Assembly: GCA_947500445.1 (NCBI GenBank)
Contig: CANMSB010000021.1
Location: forward strand, 19,619-83,618
Direction: 5' to 3'
DNA length: 64,000 nt
From: an uncultured Flavobacteriaceae bacterium
Lineage (GTDB): Bacteria > Bacteroidota > Bacteroidia > Flavobacteriales > Flavobacteriaceae
This document shows, in pieces, positions 54,501 through 63,990 of the stretch (the stretch's first letter is position 1; each line of letters starts with the position of its first letter). The translations under genes were made by a program, and so were the position numbers. The notes under the pieces are model-generated. The model saw only the letters and a list, made by a program, of their open reading frames with translations, was not told the origin of the DNA and made no database searches.

Positions 54501-57500
54501 ATGAAAAAAGTTATCCTAGCGCTATTCACGATATTTAATGGTATCACCCTTTTGTCACAGGAGACTACGGGCCGTCTCCAAGGTACCTTAAAAGACACCA
54601 AGGGCGAGCCCATACCCTATGTAAACATTGTACTGGTCGATAAGGAAACCAATTTTCGATACGGGGCCGTCTCCCAAGAAAATGGTTTTTACCGATTGAA
54701 CAATATCCCACCGGGCAATACCTATCGGATAACAGTCTCTTTCGTAGGGTACAGCACCGTTGAAGAAAACGGGCTGGTAATCAATTTGGGCGGCACCACG
54801 GTAAAAAACATAATGCTCCAAGAAGCGACCACTACACTGGAAGAAGTAGTGCTCACCGCCGAAGCGACACCTAAGAAGAACGGAAACGAGACCCTATTGG
54901 GCCGTAGGGCGATAAAGGCGACACCTACCATCAATCGTAGTATTCAGGACCTGACCAAAAACCTGCCCGAGAACAATCTGAACTCCTTTGGCGGAGCCAG
55001 CAATCGGTTTAACAACTTAAACATCGATGGTATTGCAAACAACGACATCATCGGTTTTCAGGAGCCTGCGAGCGGTGCTTCCGGTTCGTCGGCAAACGGC
55101 ACTCCGGGCGGACTTTCCCGGAGTCAACCCATTGGTCTTGGGGCCGTAAAACAGCTAAGTGTAAAACTTTCCCCGTTTGATGTCGGTATCGGTAATTTTA
55201 ATGGTGCCAGTATCAATTTGGTTACCAAAAGCGGAACCAACACCACCAAGGGGGAAGCATATGCCTATGGAAACGATCAAAACCTGATCGGAAGGTTCGC
55301 CAATGGCGCCGAACAAGAGGTACAGTCGTTCTACGACCTTCAATTTGGTGCCGGTGTGGGCGGTGCCCTGGTAAAGGACAAGTTGTTCTATTTTGTGAAT
55401 TTTGAACAGGCCCTATCCAAAACCCCGGTTTTGAACGCTCCCGGCAGCAATTCCTCCGATATTTCGTTGGACGATGTCAACGCGATCCGTAATCGGTTGA
55501 TCGCTACTTATGATTATGATCCCGGTGCATTCGAACGTGCCGATCTGCAAACCGCAAGTTCCAAACTTTTTGCCCGATTGGACTATAACTTGTCGGAGGT
55601 ACACAAACTGACCCTTAGGAACAATTATGTGAACAGTTATGCCGATAATTTGGAGTGGAACAGTACTTTTTTCAATTTTGGCAATCAAGGGTACCGCCAT
55701 AATAGCATCGCCAATAGTCTGGCCTTGGAGTTGAAATCCAATTTTAAGAACGGCAGTACCAATAAACTTTCCTTGGGTTTCAATAGTGTACGGGAGGACC
55801 GTGGTTTTGATGGGCGGGTGTTTCCGCACCTTCAGATAGCGACCTCTTCGGCGGGCCGTATTTTTGGGGGAACCTATCGAGAGGCCTCGGTGTACAATAC
55901 TGATTTTACTACGCTACAGTTGTCGGATACCTATACGTTCGATTATGGGAAACATCATTTTACGACCGGTATATTTTCACAGTTGCACAAGGTGGATTAT
56001 GGTTTTCTTTCCGCTTGGAACGGGCGTTGGGAGTACCGTTCCGTGGCAGACTTTTTAGAGGACCGCCCGGCTCGCATCCGAGGGGTCTATAATGTGAACA
56101 ATAACGATTTTGGTTTCGTCAGCGATCGTCCCTCGGCAACGATCGGCGTACTGGAGGCCGCCGCTTTTTTTCAGGATAATTTTCGCATTGACGAACGCCT
56201 GGAAGTAACTGCCGGAATTCGCCTGGATGGCCAATATCTGACCAGCAGGCTCCCCATAAGTACTGCCGTACAAAACACTCCCGAATTCGAGGCCTTTGAT
56301 AACCGAATATCGCGAACGCCCCAATTTAACCCTCGTTTCGGGTTTACCTACAAATTGGATGCCGATGGGAAATATACCGTTCGCGGAGGTACCGGATTGT
56401 TTTCGGGACGCATTCCTTATTTGTGGTATGCCTATGCGGAATATATTTCGGGCACGGATTATTTCAATATTGATATACGGCCCGATGCCGCGGTACCCTT
56501 GACCGAAAATTTAGAGGACCTTAGAAGCGTGCAACCGAACCTGACCGAGATAAACCTGATCGACCCCGATTTTAGTTTACCGCGCGACTGGAAAACGAAT
56601 ATCGCGTTTACCGCTAGATTGCCCAAGCGATGGACGGCCAGTATTGAAGGCACCTATACCGATGTGGTAAACGGCATTTTTTTCCGATCGATCAACAGAA
56701 GGGAGAATTTAGGAAATTTTGAAGGTGCGGACGATCGGCCATACTTTTTGGAAACGGGAGACGCCATCAAGGTCAACCCCAATTTTACCAATGTGTTTTT
56801 ATTGACCAATACCGATCAAGGCTTTCGCTATAACCTCACTTTTGGATTGAGTAAGCAATTGGGCAACTATAACGGATATTTGGGATATACTTACGGTAAA
56901 AGTAAAGACGTATCGAGTACCGTGCGAAGTTCTCCGGCGGCGAATTTTGAATGGAACCAAGCCGTTGTCGGCAATGATCCAGGGGTATCGTTTTCAAATT
57001 TTGACCTGCGGCACAAATTCGTAAGTACCCATTCCTATACGTTTGATGTTGGCCAAAACGGTACCGGTTTCCTTTCCTTTCTGTACAACGGCAGGGCGGG
57101 CAGCCCTTTCTCTTATGTCTACCGTGGCGACGTGAACCGCGATGGGTCTTCCCGGAACGATGTCGTTTATGTGCCCGCAAACGCTTCGGAAATCGATTTG
57201 GTCGATATTACCGATGCTTCGGGAACCGTTACGGTAGCTGCAGCGGAACAATGGGAACAATTGGACCGTTTTATAGAAAGCGATCCTTACCTACGGGAAC
57301 GGCGGGGTAAAATAGCGGCCCGAAACGGCGCGCGGACACCCTGGAATCACGAGCTGGACATGAAACTGGAATACGGGCTAAAATTCAAGAACGAAAACAG
57401 GATAAGTGTCGCTGTGGACATACTCAATGTGTTTAATTTCATCAATAAAAACTGGGGGCGTTTGGTGTTCGTTCCCAATGTGGTCAACTCTAGCTTTAGC

Positions 57501-57635
57501 CTCCTCAATTTTAGGGGTATCGAAAACGGGCGACCCCAATTTCAGTTCGATATTCCGGAGAATAGCGAGCCCTATATTACCGATGCGTTCAATTCCCGTT
57601 GGCGGGCGCAGCTCGGGCTAACGTATCGTTTTTGA
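54501..57635 (+). CDS. Oar-like TonB-dependent receptor
   Basis: 1044 residues with a signal peptide ending 'LLSQ'. A CarboxypepD_reg-like domain lies at 24-105 ('GRLQGTLKDTKGEPIPYVNIVLVDKE'), then a TonB-box-like 'EEVVLTAEA', a plug domain to about 245 ('NNLNIDGIANNDIIGFQEPASG', 'SVKLSPFDVGIGNFNGASINLVTKSGTN', the Oar signature), and a long barrel ending 'WRAQLGLTYRF' with the terminal Phe needed for barrel assembly. Oar-type receptors take up or export large substrates across the outer membrane, and some work in protein secretion. The substrate is unknown. Confidence 0.92.
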   Translation: MKKVILALFTIFNGITLLSQETTGRLQGTLKDTKGEPIPYVNIVLVDKETNFRYGAVSQENGFYRLNNIPPGNTYRITVSFVGYSTVEENGLVINLGGTTVKNIMLQEATTTLEEVVLTAEATPKKNGNETLLGRRAIKATPTINRSIQDLTKNLPENNLNSFGGASNRFNNLNIDGIANNDIIGFQEPASGASGSSANGTPGGLSRSQPIGLGAVKQLSVKLSPFDVGIGNFNGASINLVTKSGTNTTKGEAYAYGNDQNLIGRFANGAEQEVQSFYDLQFGAGVGGALVKDKLFYFVNFEQALSKTPVLNAPGSNSSDISLDDVNAIRNRLIATYDYDPGAFERADLQTASSKLFARLDYNLSEVHKLTLRNNYVNSYADNLEWNSTFFNFGNQGYRHNSIANSLALELKSNFKNGSTNKLSLGFNSVREDRGFDGRVFPHLQIATSSAGRIFGGTYREASVYNTDFTTLQLSDTYTFDYGKHHFTTGIFSQLHKVDYGFLSAWNGRWEYRSVADFLEDRPARIRGVYNVNNNDFGFVSDRPSATIGVLEAAAFFQDNFRIDERLEVTAGIRLDGQYLTSRLPISTAVQNTPEFEAFDNRISRTPQFNPRFGFTYKLDADGKYTVRGGTGLFSGRIPYLWYAYAEYISGTDYFNIDIRPDAAVPLTENLEDLRSVQPNLTEINLIDPDFSLPRDWKTNIAFTARLPKRWTASIEGTYTDVVNGIFFRSINRRENLGNFEGADDRPYFLETGDAIKVNPNFTNVFLLTNTDQGFRYNLTFGLSKQLGNYNGYLGYTYGKSKDVSSTVRSSPAANFEWNQAVVGNDPGVSFSNFDLRHKFVSTHSYTFDVGQNGTGFLSFLYNGRAGSPFSYVYRGDVNRDGSSRNDVVYVPANASEIDLVDITDASGTVTVAAAEQWEQLDRFIESDPYLRERRGKIAARNGARTPWNHELDMKLEYGLKFKNENRISVAVDILNVFNFINKNWGRLVFVPNVVNSSFSLLNFRGIENGRPQFQFDIPENSEPYITDAFNSRWRAQLGLTYRF

Positions 57636-57706
57636 TACCGTCAAACGATGTTGATGATACAAAGCGGTTCGAAAGAAGGAGAGAAAGACCGATGCTGAAA
57701 AGAAGC

Positions 57707-57841
57707 AAAGATGAAGATAAAAGGACTTACACCATTTTAACTTTGAAATAGCACTTATAAATCATTTCTTTTTCAGCTAAAGCAGTTGTTTGTTCGTGTT
57801 CCTTTAGCGTAGCGGTGCTTCGTCCTTTTATCTTCATCTTT
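57707..57841. repeat. 20-base perfect inverted repeat between convergent genes
   Basis: Left arm AAAGATGAAGATAAAAGGAC (57707-57726) and exact complement at 57822-57841, separated by 95 bases. It lies in the gap after the Oar-like gene, with arms partly matching further inward (ACC and GGTG). It may be a long-loop terminator for both genes or the ends of a small lost element. Confidence 0.7.
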
Positions 57842-57847
57842 TAACCT

Positions 57848-59092
57848 TTATTCCTTTAATGCAGCGGTCCCCCTGCTACCAAGTTTGGTGTACAGGGCGA
57901 TCAGTACCAAACTGCCCCCGAACAACGGCAACACTACGCCCAATAGTATCAATATAAATACGATGCCATACCCCACGGTAAAGCTTTTTGGCACCTTCGG
58001 TATACCCCAGCTTCCTTTCTTTTTACGCAACAGGTACGAAAAGATAGCCGAAATACTGATTGCAGTCAGTAATACTGCGATACCCAACATCAAATACCAG
58101 TTCCACGGGCCAAACTGCCCTTGGTGGAAGGCCATCACCCACATTCTATCGCGCATTAAAACGCCCACATCCGCCCATTGTTGGTGTAGCAATTGTGCGC
58201 CGCTATAGCGATCAAAATGGAATTTTTGCTGCTTGTCCAGCTCGGGATAATAGGTGTTTCCCACACTGTAAACCCCGTTTTTTCCCTTTGGAAAACTGAT
58301 CGTTATTTCCCCGGGAAGGTTTAAATCGTTTGCCTTCGCCACTATGTCATCCAGGGTTACCGACGTATCGGAGGGTTCGGAAGCAATTCCGATACCGTTC
58401 CAACTTTTTGGGAAACCGGTCCCGGTCCATTTTTGAAGGTTTTTAAAGTTGCCGCCCACCACATCTGTCCAAGGGAACGCCCCGGCGAGCACTAAAAGGA
58501 GCAGACCGGAGACCCAAAATCCGCCAATGGCATGTATATCCCTAAAAAACAATCGTTTTCCGTTCGCAATCCGCGGAATAAAAAAGCCCTGGATGCCACG
58601 TTGCCTAGCGGGCCAAAAAATGAAAAGCCCGGTCAAGATCAAAACAAGCATCCAACTGGCAACAAGTTCCACAATTTTGGTTCCGAAACCTCCTAAAAGC
58701 AGTTCGCCGTGAAGCTTGCGCACCTTGTACATGAGTCCCTCATCGGCACGGATCGTTCCCGAGGTTTTGGCAGTGTAGGGGTCCACGAAAAAACTTGTTT
58801 TATGACCGAACCTGCCCGAAAAAAATTCCGTTGCGTGGTCAGGACCTTCCGGTACCACCATAGCACTGGGTTTTTTTGTCATGGAACTCTTGGCGATTTC
58901 CCATTGTTGTTGGTAGGGAATAGCGGTTCCCATCGGAACTACCTGTTTGGTCGATTGTTGGATCGGAGCTTCATAGTCGACCTTAAAAAGGTAGATGCCC
59001 CCGGTAATGGATAATAACAGCACAATGGGCAAGCTTACCATACCTGCGATAACATGCCATTTCCATAGCCATTGGTTCAATTTATATTTCAT
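57848..59092 (-). CDS. PepSY-associated membrane protein (iron-uptake reductase type)
   Basis: 414 residues with four membrane helices: about 13-36 after 'WLWKWHVIAG', 138-160 ('ASWMLVLILTGLFIFWP'), 190-210 and 335-395 region. Conserved His occur in the first helix region, in 'VRKLHGELLLG' and in 'FFRDIHAIGGFWVSG', as in PepSY_TM proteins thought to reduce ferric siderophores. The periplasmic loop holds the PepSY-like 'FFVDPYTAKTSG'. It follows the TonB receptor gene on the same strand, separated by a hairpin. Confidence 0.88.
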   Translation of the reverse strand: MKYKLNQWLWKWHVIAGMVSLPIVLLLSITGGIYLFKVDYEAPIQQSTKQVVPMGTAIPYQQQWEIAKSSMTKKPSAMVVPEGPDHATEFFSGRFGHKTSFFVDPYTAKTSGTIRADEGLMYKVRKLHGELLLGGFGTKIVELVASWMLVLILTGLFIFWPARQRGIQGFFIPRIANGKRLFFRDIHAIGGFWVSGLLLLVLAGAFPWTDVVGGNFKNLQKWTGTGFPKSWNGIGIASEPSDTSVTLDDIVAKANDLNLPGEITISFPKGKNGVYSVGNTYYPELDKQQKFHFDRYSGAQLLHQQWADVGVLMRDRMWVMAFHQGQFGPWNWYLMLGIAVLLTAISISAIFSYLLRKKKGSWGIPKVPKSFTVGYGIVFILILLGVVLPLFGGSLVLIALYTKLGSRGTAALKE

Positions 59093-59109
59093 TTTTTAGA
59101 GATTTAAAA

Positions 59110-59136
59110 CCCCGACAAACGTTGTGCTTGTCGGGG
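59110..59136 (-). terminator. Intercistronic hairpin between receptor and PepSY genes
   Basis: Stem CCCCGACAA / TTGTCGGGG with a nine-base loop, followed on the minus strand by TTTT. It could end most receptor transcripts and so lower PepSY expression. Confidence 0.7.
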
Positions 59137-59147
59137 ATAATGCGTTT

Positions 59148-61463
59148 TTAAAAAGTATAGCGCACTCCACCGTGGAAAGCCAATGGATTGCCAATGGTAT
59201 AACTGTTTTCGTTTCTAAAATTGCTGAACGAGGCCCTAGCCGCATACAGTTCGTCAAAAACGTTAAGGGCATGTGCCCATATCTCGAACTTCTTTAAAGT
59301 GTAGGCCGCCCTAAAATTGAATACGTTATGACCATCATAGGTGGCGGTCCCGAACGTACCGTTGTCATTGGCTACCTGCCCTTCGAAGCTGGTGTTATAC
59401 GCTCCCACCAACTCATATTCCGCGGTAATGCTAAGCGCCTTGGTCGGTCGATAGGTAATACTACTGTTGCCCAATAGGTTGGGTGCCGTTTCACGGTCGG
59501 TGTCTGAATAATCGATTCCGTTTTCAAAGAACTCGATGTAGTGGTGTACGGCATAACTCCCATTATGTGCAACGGTCAGTTTTGGCGAGGGGGTATATGA
59601 AATTCCATATTCAGCGCCGTACGACCGGGTTTTACCGGCATTGGAGTTAAAAAAGACATCATCGGTATCGCGAAGGGTCACCAAGGTATTGTTTCCGTTC
59701 AAGAGGTACAGGGCACCATCGATTTTTAAGCGATCGGCGATATTAAAATACCCTCCCACCTCAAAATTATGGTAAACACTGGGCCTGATATCCCGTAGTT
59801 CGTTTCTGTTCCGATATAAAGTGGAAGCCTGTGGCGGGGTAAACCCTTGTGCGTAATTGGCGTAGATGCCGGATGTTGTCCCAAAATTATAATTCAGTCC
59901 CAATTTAGGTGTAAGGTTATCGTAACTATCATCGGAAACCGTCAGTGCCGCTCCAACAATGCGATTGCGGTAGTCGTATTGAAAGCGATCATACCGTAGT
60001 GCTGCGGTAACCTTTAAGCGTTCCAAAGGAGCTATTTCGTATTGTATAAAGCCCGCATAATTCAATATATCGGCCTCATAATCGAGTATGAAATCCCCAT
60101 TTCTCAGGGTAAAGTCGGTATTGCTACCGGTTTCGGGATCCACGATTACGTCCGTACGTTCCCCAACATAATCTTGGGGCGAAAGGTCGGCCGTACCTCC
60201 AAATAGCAATTGGGAACCGCTACTTTCAAAACTGATTTTATGCTGTACCAACCCCATATAACTATTGAACTGGTTGGAGTTGACTTCTCCCGACCCAAAA
60301 CCCGTCAACTGCCCTTGTTCTCGAAACTGACGTATGCGGTACGATGGGTTTTGATCCATTCTGTTATCTCGGAACATCAGGTTAAAGGTGGTTTTGTTAC
60401 GGTCGTTCCATCGTGTTTCTACGGTAGTTCGGATGCGTAGGGCCAGCGCATCGCGCTCGGTAAAGGTCTGGTCGCTCTCAAAATTGCCCCCGAAATAATC
60501 CGCTTCGCTCAAGGATCCCGTCATGTCCGAACGGTAATCGGTAAGGGCGATTACGTTGGTCCAGTTGGTGCGTTCCGATAGCTGATAGACCGTTTTAAAG
60601 GTGACGGCAAATTTTTCGTAATCACTGTGTTCGATAAGGCCGTCTTCCCGTTGTACAAAATGGGAACCGATATAAAAACCGAACCGTTCGCTTGGGGAGT
60701 CGGAAACCTCAAAATCATATCTTGAAAGACCCAAATCGTTCATTTGCACCCCAATACTTCCCGAAAGATCTTTGGTGGGCGCTTTGGTGATAAAATTAAA
60801 ACTACCGCCGATCGCCTCACTCCCATAAATACTGGAAGCCGGACCTTTGAGTACCTCAATTCGACGATACGCGATATCGTTCATTTCCAAAAGGGCATTG
60901 TGATTAAAGACCGAGGTAGGGCGTATCTGCAGCCCGTCTTCCATATAAAGGAACAACGAGCGGGTAGAAATTGGGGAACGTACCGCCATAAAATGTTGTT
61001 CATTGCTCGCCGCACGGGAAGTCGACATAAATACACCGGGTACCTGATTGGTGAGCTGGTCCAGTCCAAAAGCCTTGGTCTCTGCAATTTCCCGAGTACC
61101 GATAACATCGATAGCCGCGGGTACTTCCGACCGTTTCTGTTGCTCCCGGTTACCGGTGATCACCACCTCGTCAAGCGTAGTGGTGTTTTCCGTTAATACA
61201 ATGGTGTTTAAGGTATCGGTAAGCGTTTGTCGTTCGTTTACAAAACCGACATAGGTGATTTGTACCGTAGCATTTTCGAGTACTATTTCAAAAACCCCTT
61301 CGCTATCGGTCATGGTCCCCTTTGTTGGGTCGGTTACCGATACGATATCGGCCCCGATCAAGGGAACGTTGTTCTTGTCGGTCACTTTTCCTTTGTAAAG
61401 CACCTGAGATTGTGCGCAAAGCGCTATTGACCCTAAGAAAAGGGTCAGCATTATTTTTTTCAT
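59148..61463 (-). CDS. TonB-dependent siderophore/iron-type receptor
   Basis: 771 residues. Signal peptide ('IALCAQS'), CarboxypepD_reg-like domain 22-100 ('YKGKVTDKNNVPLIGADIV'), TonB box region 'TTTLDEVVITGNREQ', plug 115-225 ('FLYMEDGLQIRPTSVFNHNALLEMND', 'RIEVLKGPASSIYGSEAIGGSFNFITKAP') and a 22-strand barrel ending 'AFHGGVRYTF'. The size and plug wording fit receptors for ferric siderophores or other metal chelates, and the PepSY partner supports iron. First of two clearly linked genes; a small Cys protein lies upstream. Confidence 0.92.
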   Translation of the reverse strand: MKKIMLTLFLGSIALCAQSQVLYKGKVTDKNNVPLIGADIVSVTDPTKGTMTDSEGVFEIVLENATVQITYVGFVNERQTLTDTLNTIVLTENTTTLDEVVITGNREQQKRSEVPAAIDVIGTREIAETKAFGLDQLTNQVPGVFMSTSRAASNEQHFMAVRSPISTRSLFLYMEDGLQIRPTSVFNHNALLEMNDIAYRRIEVLKGPASSIYGSEAIGGSFNFITKAPTKDLSGSIGVQMNDLGLSRYDFEVSDSPSERFGFYIGSHFVQREDGLIEHSDYEKFAVTFKTVYQLSERTNWTNVIALTDYRSDMTGSLSEADYFGGNFESDQTFTERDALALRIRTTVETRWNDRNKTTFNLMFRDNRMDQNPSYRIRQFREQGQLTGFGSGEVNSNQFNSYMGLVQHKISFESSGSQLLFGGTADLSPQDYVGERTDVIVDPETGSNTDFTLRNGDFILDYEADILNYAGFIQYEIAPLERLKVTAALRYDRFQYDYRNRIVGAALTVSDDSYDNLTPKLGLNYNFGTTSGIYANYAQGFTPPQASTLYRNRNELRDIRPSVYHNFEVGGYFNIADRLKIDGALYLLNGNNTLVTLRDTDDVFFNSNAGKTRSYGAEYGISYTPSPKLTVAHNGSYAVHHYIEFFENGIDYSDTDRETAPNLLGNSSITYRPTKALSITAEYELVGAYNTSFEGQVANDNGTFGTATYDGHNVFNFRAAYTLKKFEIWAHALNVFDELYAARASFSNFRNENSYTIGNPLAFHGGVRYTF

Positions 61464-61623
61464 TTATGGTTTCTTTATGGCCGTTTTTGGAAGTATGGAA
61501 CACCGGTACTGTATGGTGCCACCTTCGAACGGACGCTACTTTGACTTGAATGATCGCTATATGATATAGCCGGATGAGCGCTCCGGTAAAAACCGTTGTC
61601 GCCCCATCCCATATGAAAGAATG

Positions 61624-61998
61624 TTAGGAAGAAACCGTGGGCGGATGGAAATCCGAAGGGCAAAATCGGTAGGTGTATAACTTTTTACGAAAGGTGAAGT
61701 CCTTCCTTGGCGCTAGGGTATTTGCAGTTGTCAATACTTTTTGAACAAGGACAAAACCAATGGGGTATTCGCTTAAATCGGATAGGGGAAGCTCCATTTT
61801 CTTTTGATCTTCTTGTTCCTGTAGCATTTGCATTAGGTAGCACTTTCCCTCACATGCGAGCTCCGGCCTGTCCTTATTGATACAAAGAAATTCCGCGATA
61901 TACTCTTGGTCGATTACATATTCGATTACCGGTGCAATGGGGCGTACCATGGCCGTTAGATACAAAGCGATAAATAGATATGCAGAAATACCTTTCAT
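61624..61998 (-). CDS. Small membrane-anchored Cys-containing protein linked to metal uptake
   Basis: 124 residues. An N-terminal hydrophobic segment (4-20) serves as signal or anchor. The core has 'FLCINKDRPELACEGKCYLMQML', three Cys including a CxxxC pair, which is a pattern seen in short Bacteroidota proteins encoded next to TonB receptors and PepSY proteins. The C-terminus has one more Cys and a His ('CPSDFHPP'). It lies 160 bases upstream of the receptor on the same strand. Metal binding is likely but unproven. Confidence 0.7.
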   Translation of the reverse strand: MKGISAYLFIALYLTAMVRPIAPVIEYVIDQEYIAEFLCINKDRPELACEGKCYLMQMLQEQEDQKKMELPLSDLSEYPIGFVLVQKVLTTANTLAPRKDFTFRKKLYTYRFCPSDFHPPTVSS

Positions 61999-62287
61999 AC
62001 GATCAAATAAACCGGAGATCGGGAACGAATAACGATCAGGGACCTTTGTTTCCTACAAAAATATTGCTTTGGCGATTCCCAAAAAATGTTTGTACGTTAA
62101 AATTCTGATGGGCGATCGAACGGAAACGATAGCTGTTTTTTTTGGAAGTTATAATCGGTTTGAAAAAGCATAACGTTTTCTGCCATACCCAGGTGTCGGG
62201 TATGGCAAAGAACGTAATCCGATAAGGGGCTACGGGCGTTGTTGCAATTCCGTGAAAACCCCGAGGAATATCCAGAAGACCAGAGGG

Positions 62288-62761
62288 TCAAAAATCGGTA
62301 TCCGCATCCAAGTAGGTAACATCAAAGGCGCCTTCGGTTATCGAATAGGTCGGTGCCGGATCGCCGTCCAGCACAACAAAAGGGGCCGTTTCGAAACTAA
62401 AACTGCCTTTGATATGGTTGGTGTCCCTATCATGGGCCGCTATGGTAATAAAACCCGACACGGCCAGTCCACCATCGTCCGAACTATTGTCTACTTGGTA
62501 GGATGCCGTATACCCGATCATGGTGCCCGAAAGCTTGTCGAGCGATAGGGTACCGACGGGGGCATCTTCCGGAACCAGCAAAGAAATTTGTTTACCATTC
62601 ACATCGTTTCCGGATATCGAAATGGTGGCTACCGCGATGTTGGTGAGAACTCCGGTACTGAATTCGGGTTCGAATAAAATACCGTCTATTTTTGCTTGTA
62701 AACTGCTATCTCCGCCAGTTTTGGCGTCCTTTTTATTGCATCTATCACTATTATGGGACAA
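62288..62761 (-). CDS. Hypothetical lipoprotein-like ORF with damaged N-terminus
   Basis: 157 codons if read from a TTG at 62761. The mature part starts at 'CNKKDAKTGGDS', exactly like a lipoprotein after its Cys, and continues as a beta-rich domain ('QAKIDGILFEP', 'ATISISGNDVNGKQISLLVPEDA', 'GSFSFETAP') resembling the DUF6252-type lipoproteins. No hydrophobic signal is in frame upstream; a stop occurs four codons before the TTG. A different frame upstream (ATG near 62820, 'DKVAAILVP') looks like a partial signal that ends in stops just before the Cys. A small deletion or frameshift is the simplest reading. Confidence 0.55.
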   Translation of the reverse strand: MSHNSDRCNKKDAKTGGDSSLQAKIDGILFEPEFSTGVLTNIAVATISISGNDVNGKQISLLVPEDAPVGTLSLDKLSGTMIGYTASYQVDNSSDDGGLAVSGFITIAAHDRDTNHIKGSFSFETAPFVVLDGDPAPTYSITEGAFDVTYLDADTDF

Positions 62762-63144
62762 GAATGGCCGCTACTTTATCAAACTCCTGGGACGGAATTT
62801 TTTTGGAATCCGCTATCATGGTGCTAGCCACTAATTCAGCTGATTTGTAGAGTGTAAACTTTTAAGTCTCCCTGCGGTAAAAGGAAATTTACGGATACAT
62901 TATAGGAAGGCATGAACGTGATAAGCTGTTACCGCAGCTAATTTTTTCTTTTTGGGAACGGACACTTTAAGCACTTCATCAAGAGTGGTATTAATCTTCA
63001 CTTTCTGTTCGTACTTTTTAGAGCGTTTATTTTTTACTTTGGGTTTGTTTTCGGCGATAGGATAAAGGTATGTGATTTGTAATAAATTTCAATGTGGTGT
63101 GTTTCTTTAAGGTTAATTGTAAGAAAACATATATTTTTGCCAGA
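62762..63144. promoter_or_regulatory. Intergenic region with -7 element for the AT-rich gene
   Basis: Includes TATTTTTG at 63132-63139, an exact match to the flavobacterial TAnnTTTG -7 element, five bases before the preferred start at 63145. A TTG lies at 63117-63119, closer than the usual spacing. Confidence 0.45.
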
Positions 63145-63696
63145 ATGGAAAAGCCAAAAAGACCTAGGATACAAAACACTAATGGCGCGGTAGTTGAAGA
63201 TACGTTAGAGTTTAAGGCTAACTGTGCCTCTAAAAACGCTCAATGTATTCATACCTATGATGAATTGAAAGTAGAGTTGTGGTGCGACAAGCACTACCAC
63301 CACAGAAGAACTTTCGGGGATAGTTCTGGGGAGCGAGAAGGAATAGAGATTGAAGGGGTACAAGAATTGATAATAAAATCATTTAAATATTTATTGGACA
63401 TTTATTTAAGGGGCATTCCATTTAAGTTCATAAACTTTTTTGACCCTGCAAATCCTGATAAAAAGAAAGAAAGAGTTGTTTTAAAAGAAGTTCTTGAAGA
63501 TGGGACTTTAAATATTGTGGCAGAAATACATTATCTGGATACGAGTCAGTTTGAAGTTACTATTATAACCGCAATGAAAACGGATGACTTTAAGGTTGCA
63601 GATGGTCAGTATTCACTTAGAGTTACAAAAGGGCGAATTTTACTAAATCGGATGATTAGGAACTCAATGAACACCGTTTATACGCTGGATTTATAG
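63145..63696 (+). CDS. AT-rich orphan protein of unknown function
   Basis: 183 residues from the ATG at 63145 (MEKPKRPRIQNTNG); a frame to 63094 adds 17 residues that overlap the -7 element. It is soluble and charged, with 'CASKNAQCIHTYDELKVELWCDKHYHHRRTFGDS' (clustered Cys and His, perhaps metal-binding) followed by 'VQELIIKSFKYLLDIYLRGIPFKFINFFD'. Base composition is clearly more AT-rich than the genes around it, which suggests transfer. No family recognised. Confidence 0.6.
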   Translation: MEKPKRPRIQNTNGAVVEDTLEFKANCASKNAQCIHTYDELKVELWCDKHYHHRRTFGDSSGEREGIEIEGVQELIIKSFKYLLDIYLRGIPFKFINFFDPANPDKKKERVVLKEVLEDGTLNIVAEIHYLDTSQFEVTIITAMKTDDFKVADGQYSLRVTKGRILLNRMIRNSMNTVYTLDL

Positions 63697-63779
63697 GTTT
63701 ATTAACAATAATTGTTAAAAAATACGTTATTAATATGTAACTCTGTACGTTTTTACATACATTTACGACATAATATTAG

Positions 63780-63875
63780 GAACAGGATAGGTGAATCTGG
63801 ACAGCGAAAGCAGGATTACAAAATCTGAACAGTTCCAATTAAATTAGAACCCGCCTTGTGCGGGTTCTTCTTTTT
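63780..63875 (+). ncRNA. Possible small RNA ending in a terminator
   Basis: Starts GGAAC and later has the complementary GTTCC at about 63834-63838, enclosing two imperfect copies of an AGGAT...AATCTG.ACAG unit. The terminator hairpin follows directly. Could equally be the 3' untranslated end of the gene upstream. Confidence 0.25.
63846..63875 (+). terminator. Rho-independent terminator
   Basis: Stem AGAACCCGC / GCGGGTTCT around a five-base loop, followed by TTCTTTTT. Confidence 0.85.
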
Positions 63876-63953
63876 AATTACTATTCCAGGATAAGCTTTT
63901 TATAGCTCAATTTACTCTCTGAACAGGACTATCTCATAAAGTGTGTAAGTAGC

Positions 63954-63990
63954 AAAATAGCGGGGGCATGCCCCCGCTATTTTTTTTAAC
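63954..63990. terminator. Strong bidirectional terminator near right edge
   Basis: Thirteen-pair stem AAAATAGCGGGGG / complement with a CATG loop and T tract. Its core is the same as the terminator at 7302-7330. Confidence 0.85.
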
